Shown here one piece after another: positions 33,098-41,153 of a DNA stretch of 64,000 nucleotides. The stretch covers positions 7,378,001-7,442,000 of the forward strand of contig NZ_RDTE01000003.1 in assembly GCF_004125265.1 (NCBI RefSeq). The letters are read 5' to 3'. This DNA comes from Streptomyces lydicus. GTDB lineage: Bacteria > Actinomycetota > Actinomycetes > Streptomycetales > Streptomycetaceae. The notes under the pieces are model-generated. The model did no database searches and was not told the DNA's origin. It saw only the letters and a program-made list of their open reading frames with translations. Each line of letters opens with the position of its first letter. Position 1 is the first letter of the stretch. Both the position numbers and the translations under genes were made by a program.

Positions 33098-34164
33098 TGC
33101 ACGACTTCGCTCCGATGGCACGCTTCGGCGGCCTGATAGCCACCGACCTGCTGGATGTGACCTGCGATCCCGCGGCTCTGGACTCCACGGGCTGGTGGGC
33201 CGTGGCCGCCGATTTCGAGGGCAAGGTGGTCTGCGCCCGCTTCGGCGATGTACGGCCCGCCACCGCGGCGGACGGGCCGGACCCCGACGGCTGGCGCGGC
33301 CCCGTCCCCGACGCCTGGACCAGTTCCCTGGACCGCGACGCCTATACCGGCGGTGTGCGGCGTATCCGTGAACACATCGCGGCCGGCGACGTCTACCAGG
33401 TGAACCTCTGCCGGGTGCTGACCGCGCCGCTGCCCGACCCGGGCCGTGCCGACGTGGACGCGCTGTCCGCGGTGCTGGCCCGCGGCAACCCGGCGCCGCA
33501 CGCGGGCACGATCCGGCTGCCCGGCCATGGCGTCGAGATCGCCAGCGCCTCCCCGGAGCTGTATCTGCGGCGCGAGGACCGCACCGTCGCCTCCGGCCCC
33601 ATCAAGGGCACCGGGCGGACCGCGGCGGATCTCTCGGCGAAGGACCGGGCGGAGAACGTGATGATCGTGGACCTGGTCCGCAACGATCTCGGCCGGGTCT
33701 GCGCCACCGGCTCGGTGACCGTTCCGGCACTGTGCGCCGTCGAGGAGCACCCCGGCCTGGTCCACCTCGTCTCCACGGTGCGTGGCGAGCTGGCCGAGGC
33801 GAACGAGAAGACCGCCTGGGCGGATCTGCTGGACGCCACCTTCCCGCCCGGGTCGGTCACCGGCGCCCCCAAATCCAGCGCGCTGCGGATCATCGACGAA
33901 CTGGAGACCGCACCCCGCGGCCCCTACTGCGGAGGCATCGGCTGGGTCGACGCGGACCGCCGCACCGGCGAGCTCGCGGTCGGTATCCGTACGTTCTGGA
34001 TCGACCGCACCCCGCCCGGCGGCCCGGTGCTCCGCTTCGGCGCCGGTGCCGGGATCATCTGGGACTCCGATCCGGAGCGGGAGTGGGCCGAGACCGAGTT
34101 GAAGGCGCGCAGGCTGCTCGCGGTAGCGTCGGGCCTGCACGAGGCGAGTGGAGGAAAGCGATGA
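33097..34164 (+). CDS. pabB: Aminodeoxychorismate synthase component I / chorismate-binding enzyme
   Basis: 355 aa from GTG 33097. Chorismate-utilising enzyme blocks are present: DVYQVNLCRVL, EIASASPELYL, ASGPIKGTGRT (near residue 167), DRAENVMIVDLVRNDLGRVC, FPPGSVTGAPKSSALRIIDELE (near 249) and YCGGIGWVDAD, GAGAGIIWDSDPEREWAET. PabB makes 4-amino-4-deoxychorismate from chorismate and ammonia for folate. The N-terminal domain is shortened compared with longer PabB proteins. It overlaps the next gene, a PabC-type lyase, by four bases (ATGA), which supports the folate role over anthranilate synthase. No glutamine amidotransferase gene is adjacent. Confidence 0.9.
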   Translation: MHDFAPMARFGGLIATDLLDVTCDPAALDSTGWWAVAADFEGKVVCARFGDVRPATAADGPDPDGWRGPVPDAWTSSLDRDAYTGGVRRIREHIAAGDVYQVNLCRVLTAPLPDPGRADVDALSAVLARGNPAPHAGTIRLPGHGVEIASASPELYLRREDRTVASGPIKGTGRTAADLSAKDRAENVMIVDLVRNDLGRVCATGSVTVPALCAVEEHPGLVHLVSTVRGELAEANEKTAWADLLDATFPPGSVTGAPKSSALRIIDELETAPRGPYCGGIGWVDADRRTGELAVGIRTFWIDRTPPGGPVLRFGAGAGIIWDSDPEREWAETELKARRLLAVASGLHEASGGKR

Positions 34165-34985
34165 AGATCTGGCTCAACGGCACGCTGCAGGACGCCGAGG
34201 GCGCCCGGGTCTCGGTCTTCGACCACGGACTGACGGTCGGCGACGGAGTCTTCGAGACGATCAAGGCCGAGCGCGGCCGAGCCTTCGCCCTCACCCGCCA
34301 TCTGGAGCGCCTGGCCACCTCGGCCCGCGGCCTGGGACTGCCCGACCCCGATCTCGACGAGGTGCGGCGCGGCTGCACGGCGGTCCTCGACGCCAACCCG
34401 ATGGCCCTGGGCCGGCTGCGGCTCACCTACACCGGCGGCGACTCACCGCTCGGCTCGGACCGCGGCGACGCCGGCCCCACGCTGGTCATCGCGCTCTCGG
34501 AGACCACGCGCCGCCCCGACACCACCGCCGCCGTCACGGTCCCGTGGACCCGTAACGAACGCGGGGCGCTCACCGGCCTGAAGACCACGTCGTACGGCGA
34601 GAACGTCGTCGCCCTGGCCCGCGCCCGTGAACGGGACGCCTCCGAGGCGCTGTTCGCCAACACGGTCGGCGCGCTCTGCGAGGGCACCGGCTCCAACGTC
34701 TTCGTCGTCCTGGACGGCGAACTGCACACACCGCCGCTGCACTCCGGCTGCCTGGCGGGCATCACCCGCGCCCTGACCATCGGCTGGGCCGGCGCCAAGG
34801 AGACCGACCTGCCGCTGGACGCCCTGGAGCGGGCCGAGGAGATCTTCCTGACCTCCACCCTGCGCGACGTCCAGGCCGTGACCCGCATCGACGACCGCCA
34901 ACTCGCCGATGGCCCGGGCCCGGTGACCGCGGAAGCCATGCGGATCTTCGACGAGCAGTCCGCCGCCGACTTCGACCCGCGGTGA
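34161..34985 (+). CDS. pabC: Aminodeoxychorismate lyase (PLP fold-type IV)
   Basis: 274 aa. Class-IV aminotransferase features: VSVFDHGLTVGDGVFETIKAERGRAF, HLERLATSARGLGL, the PLP-binding Lys in LTGLKTTSYGENVVALARA (near residue 137), and EALFANTVGALCEGTGSNVFVVLDG, with the phosphate-binding GCLAGITR. PabC releases pyruvate from aminodeoxychorismate to give p-aminobenzoate for folate. The ATG overlaps the pabB stop, indicating translational coupling. A D-amino-acid or branched-chain aminotransferase is less likely given this partner. Confidence 0.9.
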   Translation: MKIWLNGTLQDAEGARVSVFDHGLTVGDGVFETIKAERGRAFALTRHLERLATSARGLGLPDPDLDEVRRGCTAVLDANPMALGRLRLTYTGGDSPLGSDRGDAGPTLVIALSETTRRPDTTAAVTVPWTRNERGALTGLKTTSYGENVVALARARERDASEALFANTVGALCEGTGSNVFVVLDGELHTPPLHSGCLAGITRALTIGWAGAKETDLPLDALERAEEIFLTSTLRDVQAVTRIDDRQLADGPGPVTAEAMRIFDEQSAADFDPR

Positions 34986-35020
34986 TGACGGGCCCGCGCA
35001 GGGGCGAGTAGAAAGTCCTC

Positions 35021-35851
35021 GTGACCACAACGCTGCGCCCCGCGGGACCCGGAGAGCGACACGACGACGGGGGCCGGGCCCGTCCGTACGACATCTGTGT
35101 CAACAGCCGCCGGGTCGGGGCGATCCGGCTGACGACGGATGCCCGGTTCGGCCCGGTGGCGGGCCGGATCGCGGAGCTGACCGTCGAGGAGCCGGACCGG
35201 CACCGCGGCCGCGCCACGGTCGCTGCACTCGCCGCCGAGGAGGTGCTGCGCGGCTGGGGCTGCCGGCAGATCGAGGTGACCGTCCCCGCCGGCGCGGTGG
35301 CCGCCGCCCGGCTCGCCGCGGCGCTGGGCTACACCGAGCGCAGCCGCACGATGAGCAAGACCCTCGACGGCCCGCCCCGGCTGCCCGGTGACAGCAGCGA
35401 CCGTGCGCTGAGCGAGGCGGAGTACCCGGCCTGGCGGGAGGCCGCGCTCGCCGAGCACCTCCGAACGCAGCTGGGCCAGGGCATGCCGCGGGCCCGCGCC
35501 GAGGAGCTCTCGGCCGCGGGCCACCGCGCCCTGCTGCCGGAGGGCCAGGACACACCCGACCAGGCGCTGCGCGTCCTGACGCACCGCGGCGCGGACGTCG
35601 GCAGCATCTGGGTCGCCCTGCGGATGCCGGACCAGCCGGGCGGCTATGTCGTCGATGTACAAGTCGCCCCCGCACACCGCGGGCACGGCCACGGCCGCAC
35701 CCTGATGCTGGTCGCCGAGCGCGAGAGCCTGGCCGCCGGCCACACCACCCTCGGCCTGAACGTCTACGCGGACAACGCGCCGGCGCTCGGCCTCTACACC
35801 TCGCTGGGCTACCGGCCCACCGGGTACCTGCTGTGGAAGCCGATCCTGTGA
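35021..35851 (+). CDS. GNAT acetyltransferase, two-domain type
   Basis: 276 aa, long enough for two GNAT halves. The N-terminal half has EEPDRHRGRATVAALAAEEVLRGWGCRQIEVTVP (acetyl-CoA loop R-H-R-G-R-A), and the C-terminal half has VVDVQVAPAHRGHGHGRTLMLVAERE (loop R-G-H-G-H-G, near residue 226) and LNVYADNAPALGLYTSLGYRPTG. The second half looks fully functional; the first may be structural. The substrate is unknown. The GTG at 35021 starts 35 nt after pabC, so they may share a transcript. Confidence 0.85.
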   Translation: MTTTLRPAGPGERHDDGGRARPYDICVNSRRVGAIRLTTDARFGPVAGRIAELTVEEPDRHRGRATVAALAAEEVLRGWGCRQIEVTVPAGAVAAARLAAALGYTERSRTMSKTLDGPPRLPGDSSDRALSEAEYPAWREAALAEHLRTQLGQGMPRARAEELSAAGHRALLPEGQDTPDQALRVLTHRGADVGSIWVALRMPDQPGGYVVDVQVAPAHRGHGHGRTLMLVAERESLAAGHTTLGLNVYADNAPALGLYTSLGYRPTGYLLWKPIL

Positions 35852-35921
35852 GGCGGTCCGGCCGGCGCCCGTGAGCCCCGGCCGGTGCCCGGCGGGCCCG
35901 TCCGCGCCCGTGCGGCCCGGC

Positions 35922-36449
35922 TCAGTCCTGCCCGGCCAGCAGCCGGTCGGCGATCTCCTCGATACGGGCGCGCAGCCCCTCCTGGCTCGTGCCGCCGTCC
36001 AGCCGCTCGCCGCCGATCACATAGGTGGGGGTCCCGGTCACCCCGATCGCCTTGCCCTCGGCCTGGTCCGCGTCGACGATCAGCAGATGCCGCCCGTCGA
36101 TCAGCGCGGTGTCCAGCTCCTCGGTGTCCAGCCCCAGCTCCCCGGCGACCTCCAGCAGCAGCTTCTCGCCGCGGGTGCCGAGCTCTTCGGCGCGCGCCAG
36201 TACCGCCTCGACGTACGGCAGGCCCTGGCCCTGCTCGATGGCCTCCTCGGCGGCCTGGGCGGCGACGTAGGCGTGCTTGTGCTTGGGGAGGGGGAAGTGG
36301 CGCAGCCGGACGTCCAGCCGGTCGCCGTAGCGCGCCCGCAGCGCCCGCAGGTCCTCCAGGGCGGTACGGCAGTCCGTGCACTGCAATTCGCACCACACGT
36401 CCAGAACGGGGCGGTCGGGGCGGGCGGCGGAGGTGGTGGCGTCGTTCAT
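35922..36449 (-). CDS. DsbA-family thioredoxin-fold protein
   Basis: 175 aa. A thioredoxin-fold start (PVLDVWCELQCTDCRTALEDL) carries the redox pair C24-x-x-C27 plus an extra C20. The remainder (LDVRLRHFPLPKHKHAYVAAQAAEEA ... AIGVTGTPTYVIGGERLDG, with the cis-Pro loop GTPT) is typical of the DsbA/FrnE-like helical-insert group. No signal peptide is present, so it is probably cytoplasmic; it may reduce or exchange disulfides. The partner is unknown. It is divergent from the next membrane-protein gene. Confidence 0.85.
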   Translation of the reverse strand: MNDATTSAARPDRPVLDVWCELQCTDCRTALEDLRALRARYGDRLDVRLRHFPLPKHKHAYVAAQAAEEAIEQGQGLPYVEAVLARAEELGTRGEKLLLEVAGELGLDTEELDTALIDGRHLLIVDADQAEGKAIGVTGTPTYVIGGERLDGGTSQEGLRARIEEIADRLLAGQD

Positions 36450-36645
36450 GGGGGCCAGTCTTCCAGCCCGTGCCCGGCCGGCACCCGGTGGTACCCCGCC
36501 CCGGTGGCCGAACCGGCACCTGCGGAGGAGTGCGACCCCGATATGTCCCTGAGCCCGTCCCGGAACATGGCCCGCGCCCGGCCGGACAAGGCAGGATGGA
36601 AGGGAGCAGAGTGCCTGCTCGCCCTTTTAGCAGCAGGAGGACCGG

Positions 36646-37107
36646 ATGCTGACCTCGACCGTCTGTGCCGCGGTGTCGGCAGCGGGCCTGGGCATCGCCG
36701 CGCTGACGGCATACCGCAAGCGGTTCCTGGCCGCGACCCGCATCGCCGCTTTTTCCCTGATTCCCATCGGCCTGGTGATGACGGGCGTCATCGACTGGGT
36801 CACCAACATCGTCTTCAAGCCCACGGTCTGGGCCGGCTTCGGTGTGCTCGCGCTCTCCGCCGTGCTGTTCATGATCAGCAGGGGAGTGGAGCGCCGCAGG
36901 GGCGGGATCGGCAGCCGCAAGGAGCGCAAGGCCGCGGCGGCCGACCGGTCCGGCGCGGTCGCTCCGGGCGCTTCCGTGCCCTCCCTCGGCGCCGCCCCGG
37001 GCGCCGCGCAGCCGGCACCCAAGGGGAAGGCGGCTCAGAGCAAGGGCGGCGCACCCAAGGATGACTTCTCGGACATCGAAGCGATCCTGAAAAAGCACGG
37101 GATCTGA
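36646..37107 (+). CDS. Membrane protein with long cytoplasmic tail, unknown function
   Basis: 153 aa. Two to three hydrophobic helices occupy the first 80 residues (VCAAVSAAGLGIAALTAY; IAAFSLIPIGLVMTGVIDWVTNIVF; WAGFGVLALSAVLFMISRGV), followed by a Lys/Arg-rich and Ala/Pro/Gly-rich tail that ends in an amphipathic DDFSDIEAILKKHGI. AGCAGGAGGACCGG gives a strong ribosome binding site before ATG 36646. I do not recognise a characterised family. Confidence 0.75.
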   Translation: MLTSTVCAAVSAAGLGIAALTAYRKRFLAATRIAAFSLIPIGLVMTGVIDWVTNIVFKPTVWAGFGVLALSAVLFMISRGVERRRGGIGSRKERKAAAADRSGAVAPGASVPSLGAAPGAAQPAPKGKAAQSKGGAPKDDFSDIEAILKKHGI

Positions 37108-37175
37108 TGAACTACCCCTGCTGAGGCGCTTGTCGGGCGCATTGGCACGATCATCTGCGTCATGATGCGCGCGAG

Positions 37176-37331
37176 ATGAACGATGAGTGCGCCCTCGCCC
37201 AAGACGACGCCCCGTCCCCCGAACCGCGCGGCTGCCTGTTCGCGCTGTCCCAGCCGCCGCTGATGCTCTTCCTCGCCGTCATCGGCTTTCTGCTCCTTCT
37301 CGGGGCGGTGAACGACCTCTTCCTGCTGTGA
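37176..37331 (+). CDS. 51-aa small membrane protein
   Basis: 51 aa from ATG 37176 to TGA 37331. An acidic, Pro-containing N-terminus (MNDECALAQDDAPSPEPRG) leads to LFALSQPPLMLFLAVIGFLLLLGAVNDLFLL, a single hydrophobic segment that ends the protein. The abrupt composition change, with hydrophobic codons matching GC3 use, supports coding. The ribosome binding site is weak. It was found by reading the frames directly and is shorter than usual gene-calling limits. Its function is unknown. Confidence 0.6.
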   Translation: MNDECALAQDDAPSPEPRGCLFALSQPPLMLFLAVIGFLLLLGAVNDLFLL

Positions 37332-37397
37332 AGCGGCCGCGCAAGGCCGCTGTGCACCCCGCCGCCGTCCACCCCGCGGGGCTGCCGCGACCGGCGC

Positions 37398-37964
37398 TCA
37401 GCCCGCCGCGGCCTCTCGCTGCCGCGCCCGGTAGGCCGCGACATGCAGCCGGTTTCCGCAGGTACGGCTGTCGCAGTAGCGCCGGGAGCGGTTGCGGGAG
37501 AGGTCGACGAAGGCATGCCGGCAGTCCGGCGCCTCGCAGCGCCGCAGCCGCTCGCGCTCCCCGGCGACGAGGAGGAAGGCCAGCGCCATCCCGCCGTCCG
37601 CGGCCAGATGCTCGGCGACCGACGCGCCCGGCGCGAAGTAGTGGACGTGCCAGTCGTACCCGTCGTGATCGGTCAGCTGCGGTGTGGTGCCCGCCGAGGC
37701 GACCAGCGAGTTCAGCTGTTCGGCCGCGGTGCGGTCGTCGTCGGCCGCGAAGATCCGCGCGAACCGCGCGCGGACGGACCGTACGGCCGCCAGGTCGCCC
37801 GCACCGAGCGCCCCCACGTCGCTGACGTCATTGCGCCGGACGAAGTCCTCGAGGGCCGCGAGGCCGGTCAGGCTGTCCGGCGCTCCGGGCGATTCGCCCT
37901 CCGGAGCGGTGTTCAGCAGATCGACGACCGCGTCCAGCGCGCACCGGGTGTCATGGCTGATCAT
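37398..37964 (-). CDS. CGNR zinc-finger / ABATE-domain protein
   Basis: 188 aa from ATG 37964 (GGGAG eight bases upstream). The C-terminal zinc finger is RRCEAPDCRHAFVDLSRNRSRRYCDSRTCGNRLHVAAYRAR (read in two halves; four Cys, CGNR motif near residue 171), and the preceding helical region (LNTAPEG..., GLAALEDFVRRNDV, LTDHDGYDWHVHYFAPGAS) is the ABATE domain. Proteins of this type are thought to be transcriptional regulators or stress-related, but no reaction is known. It stands alone upstream of ssgB's 3' end on the same strand. Confidence 0.88.
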   Translation of the reverse strand: MISHDTRCALDAVVDLLNTAPEGESPGAPDSLTGLAALEDFVRRNDVSDVGALGAGDLAAVRSVRARFARIFAADDDRTAAEQLNSLVASAGTTPQLTDHDGYDWHVHYFAPGASVAEHLAADGGMALAFLLVAGERERLRRCEAPDCRHAFVDLSRNRSRRYCDSRTCGNRLHVAAYRARQREAAAG

Positions 37965-38194
37965 CACGGTTCCGCTCCCTGGCAGGGTGGGGCCGGACGG
38001 GTACCGCCCCCGGTGTGGTTGCCGCATGGTCGCCGAATCCAGCGCCCGGAACAAGCTTCAGCGCCGACTCCGCGGTGGGTCCGCGGCGACGACGCCGAAG
38101 TGTGCCGTATGAACTTGTCGGTCCTGCGCCGTCTCCCCGAGTCGGACGGGCGCAAGTGTGAGCGGGTGGGTGCTTTCGGTAACCGTGCTGCGTC

Positions 38195-38608
38195 TCAGCT
38201 CTCCGCGAGGATGTGGGAGAGCTCGGTGTCGAGATCGAAATGCCGGTGCTCCGTACCGGGTGGTACGGCGGCATCGGTCCTTTTGAGGAACGACTCGAGG
38301 GCCCGTGCGGGCGCCTCGAGCAGGGCCTCGCCCTCCGGGGAACTCAGGGCGATGCAGACAACGCCCTGTCCGTGGCTCCGGGACGGCCATACGCGGACGT
38401 CTCCGGTGCCCGTGGGCCGGTGCAGGCCCTCGGCGAGGAGGTCGCGGGCGAAAACCCACTCCACTGTCTCCTCGGCTCCGGTATGGAAGGTGGCATGCAC
38501 GGCATAGGGATCGGCCGTGTCATACCGCAGGCCCGCGGGTACAGGCAGTGAGGACTCGCTCGACACAACGAGGCGCAGGTGCAGCTCGCAGCTGACCGTG
38601 GTGTTCAT
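38195..38608 (-). CDS. ssgB: Sporulation septum protein SsgB
   Basis: 137 aa, start ATG 38608. The sequence (VSCELHLRLVVSSESSLPVPAG, YAVHATFHTGAEETVEWVFARDLL, VRVWPSRSHGQGVVCIALSSPEGEAL, ESFLKRTDAAVPPGTEH) matches SsgB as I know it from Streptomyces coelicolor, where it is almost invariant within the genus. SsgB positions FtsZ for sporulation septa together with SsgA. It is a SsgA-like protein without known catalytic activity, acting at the membrane of aerial hyphae. AAAGG lies about 12 nt upstream. A GTTTAC-type element at 38693-38688 may belong to a SigH-dependent promoter; this is a weak call. Confidence 0.95.
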   Translation of the reverse strand: MNTTVSCELHLRLVVSSESSLPVPAGLRYDTADPYAVHATFHTGAEETVEWVFARDLLAEGLHRPTGTGDVRVWPSRSHGQGVVCIALSSPEGEALLEAPARALESFLKRTDAAVPPGTEHRHFDLDTELSHILAES

Positions 38609-38798
38609 AAGCGCCAGGGCCTTTCGCTCAGTGTGCGCTCGGGGATTCGCACGTCGGCGAAATCGACATGCCACCTACGGTGCCGTTGTAAACCCCTCTG
38701 ACGGTTTTGTGTGGCTTCAGGTACCTCTTCCGGCGGATTGCGAGATCGTCCTCGGCGGTAATTCCGCCGGACCCGTCCCGTCCGGTAAGTTTGCGGGT

Positions 38799-39230
38799 AT
38801 GAATACGCAGAGTAACGGGGGGTCGGGAACGGTGGAGGAGGACGCCGCTCCGGCCGGGCAGCCGCTCGGTTCGAGAGCGCCGCACTTCATCAAGCGCTCC
38901 CGGCCGCTGCACGTGAGCTGGCAGGTCGGCGTCTTCGTCGTCGGCCTCGCGGTCGTGGTGGGCGGCGTGATCATGCTGCCGCTGCCCGGGCCGGGCTGGC
39001 TGGTGATCTTCGCCGGTATGGCGATCTGGGCGACGGAATTCGTCTGGGCCCAGCTGGTGCTGCGCTGGACCAAGCGGAAGGTCACGGAAGCGGCCCAGAA
39101 GGCGCTCGACCCCAAGGTGCGGCGGCGCAACATCATCCTGACCGCCGTCGGCCTGGTGATCATCGCCGCGGTGCTCGCGGTCTATGTCTGGAAGTTCGGC
39201 CTCGCGATGCCGTGGAACGTCTCCGAGTGA
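38799..39230 (+). CDS. TIGR02611-type (PGPGW) membrane protein
   Basis: 143 aa from ATG 38799. Three membrane segments surround the family motif LPLPGPGWLVIFAGMAIWATEF (near residue 67), preceded by a charged cytoplasmic N-terminus and followed by WTKRKVTEAAQKALDPKVRRRN and a last helix. The role of this actinobacterial family is unknown. It is divergent from ssgB. A -10-like TAAGTT (38786-38791) ends 7 nt before the ATG and there is no clear ribosome binding site, so the mRNA may be leaderless. Confidence 0.85.
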   Translation: MNTQSNGGSGTVEEDAAPAGQPLGSRAPHFIKRSRPLHVSWQVGVFVVGLAVVVGGVIMLPLPGPGWLVIFAGMAIWATEFVWAQLVLRWTKRKVTEAAQKALDPKVRRRNIILTAVGLVIIAAVLAVYVWKFGLAMPWNVSE

Positions 39231-39284
39231 CGTCGCCATGGTCAGAAGTGCCCGCCGACGTGGGGTAATGTTGGCGGTGCGCCC

Positions 39285-39356
39285 GGGCGATTAGCTCAGT
39301 GGGAGAGCGCTTCGTTCACACCGAAGAGGTCACTGGTTCGAACCCAGTATCGCCCA
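39285..39356 (+). tRNA. tRNA-Val (anticodon CAC), copy 1
   Basis: 72 nt. Acceptor GGGCGAT/ATCGCCC with discriminator A; anticodon arm CTTCG-TTCACAC-CGAAG gives CAC; T-arm GGTTCGAACCC. It reads GUG, a very common valine codon at this GC content. A 15-bp terminator stem follows. TAATGT at 39266-39271 may be its -10 element. Confidence 0.96.
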
Positions 39357-39364
39357 CCCCGGAC

Positions 39365-39397
39365 GACGGCCCGGAGACTCCAAGTCTCCGGGCCGTC
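39365..39397 (+). terminator. Terminator of tRNA-Val(CAC) copy 1
   Basis: GACGGCCCGGAGACT (39365-39379) pairs perfectly with 39383-39397 around a three-base loop, 9 nt after the tRNA. Confidence 0.85.
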
Positions 39398-39442
39398 GCA
39401 GTTGTTGCGCGCATGCGCCGCCGTGGGGCGCACACTGGGACC

Positions 39443-39904
39443 ATGCCCGTCCGGTCACGCCGACTGCACCGTTACCGCTTTTGCACCGTCTGGCTGCTCA
39501 ACGCGCCGCCGACCGTCGTCTACGCCGTCCTCGAACGCGCCGAGGCCTACCCCCGGTGGTGGCCGCAGGTCCGCGAGGTGAAGGCGCTCGACGACCGCAG
39601 CGGCATCGCCCGCTTCCGTTCGGTGCTGCCCTACGACCTGACGGTCGTGGCGAGCGAGCGCGTACGGGACCCGGGCGCGGGGGTGCTGGAGATAGGGATG
39701 CGCGGAGACCTGGCCGGCTGGGCGCGCTGGACGGTGACGCCCGGCGCCGGCGGCACCCGTGCCGTCTTCGAGCAGGACGTCGAGGTCTGCAAGCCGCTGT
39801 TGCGGCGGTTCGCGCTGCTGGGGCGGCCGGTCTTCGTCGCCAATCACGCGCTGATGATGCGCTCCGGGCGCCGGGGGCTCGCCGCCTGGCTGGCCCGCGG
39901 ATGA
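39443..39904 (+). CDS. SRPBCC-family (polyketide cyclase/START-like) protein
   Basis: 153 aa from ATG 39443. The SRPBCC helix-grip fold is suggested by YRFCTVWLLNAPPTVVYAVLERAEAYPRWWPQVREVKAL (read in two halves) at the N-terminus and the C-terminal amphipathic helix FALLGRPVFVANHALMMRSGRRGLAAWLA. Such proteins bind hydrophobic ligands; catalytic activity is not implied. It lies between two near-identical tRNA-Val genes, with a tRNA terminator upstream, so it should have its own promoter. Confidence 0.85.
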   Translation: MPVRSRRLHRYRFCTVWLLNAPPTVVYAVLERAEAYPRWWPQVREVKALDDRSGIARFRSVLPYDLTVVASERVRDPGAGVLEIGMRGDLAGWARWTVTPGAGGTRAVFEQDVEVCKPLLRRFALLGRPVFVANHALMMRSGRRGLAAWLARG

Positions 39905-39956
39905 GGCGCTCCGCGTGCCCCGGCGGGGCGGCCCGGGGCCGCGGCGGAACAGGAAT

Positions 39957-39986
39957 TTGATGGAAGCCCCGCGCGGCCTGTATTGT
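39957..39986 (+). promoter_or_regulatory. Promoter of tRNA-Val(CAC) copy 2
   Basis: TTGATG (39957-39962) and TATTGT (39981-39986) are spaced by 18 bp and lie 35 bp upstream of the tRNA, a good match to a SigHrdB-type promoter in an otherwise GC-rich stretch. Confidence 0.7.
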
Positions 39987-40021
39987 TCTGCTCGTTCGCG
40001 GGGGAAACCTCGCAGACACCC

Positions 40022-40093
40022 GGGCGATTAGCTCAGTGGGAGAGCGCTTCGTTCACACCGAAGAGGTCACTGGTTCGAACCCAGTATCGCCCA
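40022..40093 (+). tRNA. tRNA-Val (anticodon CAC), copy 2
   Basis: 72 nt, identical in sequence to copy 1 at 39285-39356 including the acceptor stem and discriminator A. It is followed by a strong terminator with a T run. Confidence 0.96.
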
Positions 40094-40101
40094 CCGGGAT
40101 C

Positions 40102-40136
40102 AAGGACCGGGCCGCAAAAAGCGGCCCGGTCCTTTT
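40102..40136 (+). terminator. Terminator of tRNA-Val(CAC) copy 2
   Basis: AAGGACCGGGCCGC (40102-40115) pairs perfectly with 40121-40134 around AAAAA, followed by TT. This is one of few in the window with a T run. Confidence 0.9.
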
Positions 40137-40229
40137 CGTTGGGAGAGGGCGGCACCGTGCGGGGAGAACACCGCACCGGGAATTCCGGCCGGTGCCTTTG
40201 CCGGCCGGGCCGGAATTGCTGAAGAGGGA

Positions 40230-40958
40230 TCAGGCCGCGGCGGGGAGTTCGGGACGCAGCGGCCAGTGCGGATCAACGGTTTCGGGGTTGCCGCTGCGCT
40301 CGAACCACGCCTGCAGGCCACGGGCCTGGGCGGCGTACCAGACGGCCTGGCGGGTGTGCAGCTCCGCCGGGTGCAGCCCCTCCAGGCGGTCCGCATAGCG
40401 ATGCCCCAGGGCCCGGACGACGCGCAGCGCGGCGAGCGCGTCGGCGGCCGCCTCGTGGGCGTCCGTCAGCTCGACCTCGTAGTGGGCGCACAGATCGGTG
40501 AGCGTGCGGCGGCCCTTGCGGTAGCGGTCCAGGTGCTTGTCGAGGACGCGGGGATCGAGGATGCGCAGCGGATGGCCGCCCAGGTAGGCGTCGAGTGAGC
40601 TGGCGCGGTGCCGCTTCAACTCGCGCTCCAGGAGCGTGAGGTCGAACGGGGCGTTCATCACGACCAGCGGGCGGCCGGCCACCGACTGGGCGGCCAGGGC
40701 GCGCGCCACCTCCTCCAGCACCGGCGCGGGCCAGCGGCCGTGCAGCGCCAGATGGTCGCCCGTCAGGCCGTGCACCGCCGTGGCGGCCTCGGGTATCCCG
40801 ACGCCCGGGTTGATCAGCCAACGGGTGATCCGGGGCGCGGAACGCGGTGTCTCCTGGACCACCAGGGCGGCGGAGACGATGCGGTCGCGCTCGACGTCGA
40901 TGCCCGTGGTCTCGGTGTCGAAGGCGGCAAGCGGTCCGTCATACCAGCACGGCATCAT
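40230..40958 (-). CDS. DEDDh 3'-5' exonuclease (DnaQ-like)
   Basis: 242 aa from ATG 40958 (GAGGAG five bases upstream). Exo I is AAFDTETTGIDVERDRIV (D and E metal ligands near residue 12), Exo II is VVMNAPFDLTLLERELKRH, and Exo III is ELTDAHEAAADALAALRV with the His-x4-Asp of the DEDDh class. It resembles the epsilon proofreading subunit of DNA polymerase III but stands alone and could act in proofreading or repair or on RNA. It is divergent from the DUF4365 gene. Confidence 0.92.
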   Translation of the reverse strand: MMPCWYDGPLAAFDTETTGIDVERDRIVSAALVVQETPRSAPRITRWLINPGVGIPEAATAVHGLTGDHLALHGRWPAPVLEEVARALAAQSVAGRPLVVMNAPFDLTLLERELKRHRASSLDAYLGGHPLRILDPRVLDKHLDRYRKGRRTLTDLCAHYEVELTDAHEAAADALAALRVVRALGHRYADRLEGLHPAELHTRQAVWYAAQARGLQAWFERSGNPETVDPHWPLRPELPAAA

Positions 40959-41153
40959 CCCAACTCCTCGCGGTCGTACGGGGGATGGCACGCACACCAC
41001 CCGAGCTGGTGATACCCGAGCCGCCCGGTGCTCGAACCGTCTTTGTTTGCGGACCACTTGACGCGGAGACAACCAGAGTGACGGGCCGGCGTGCTCCGCC
41101 TTCTCCCGTCATCCACCCGCACCGATCGGCACAGCCCGGAAGGCACCCCCGCG

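Noticed and set aside
39299..39361. Frames starting GERFVHTEEVTGSNPVSPT in both valine tRNAs
   Set aside because: This is the translated body of tRNA-Val, a frequent false gene call.
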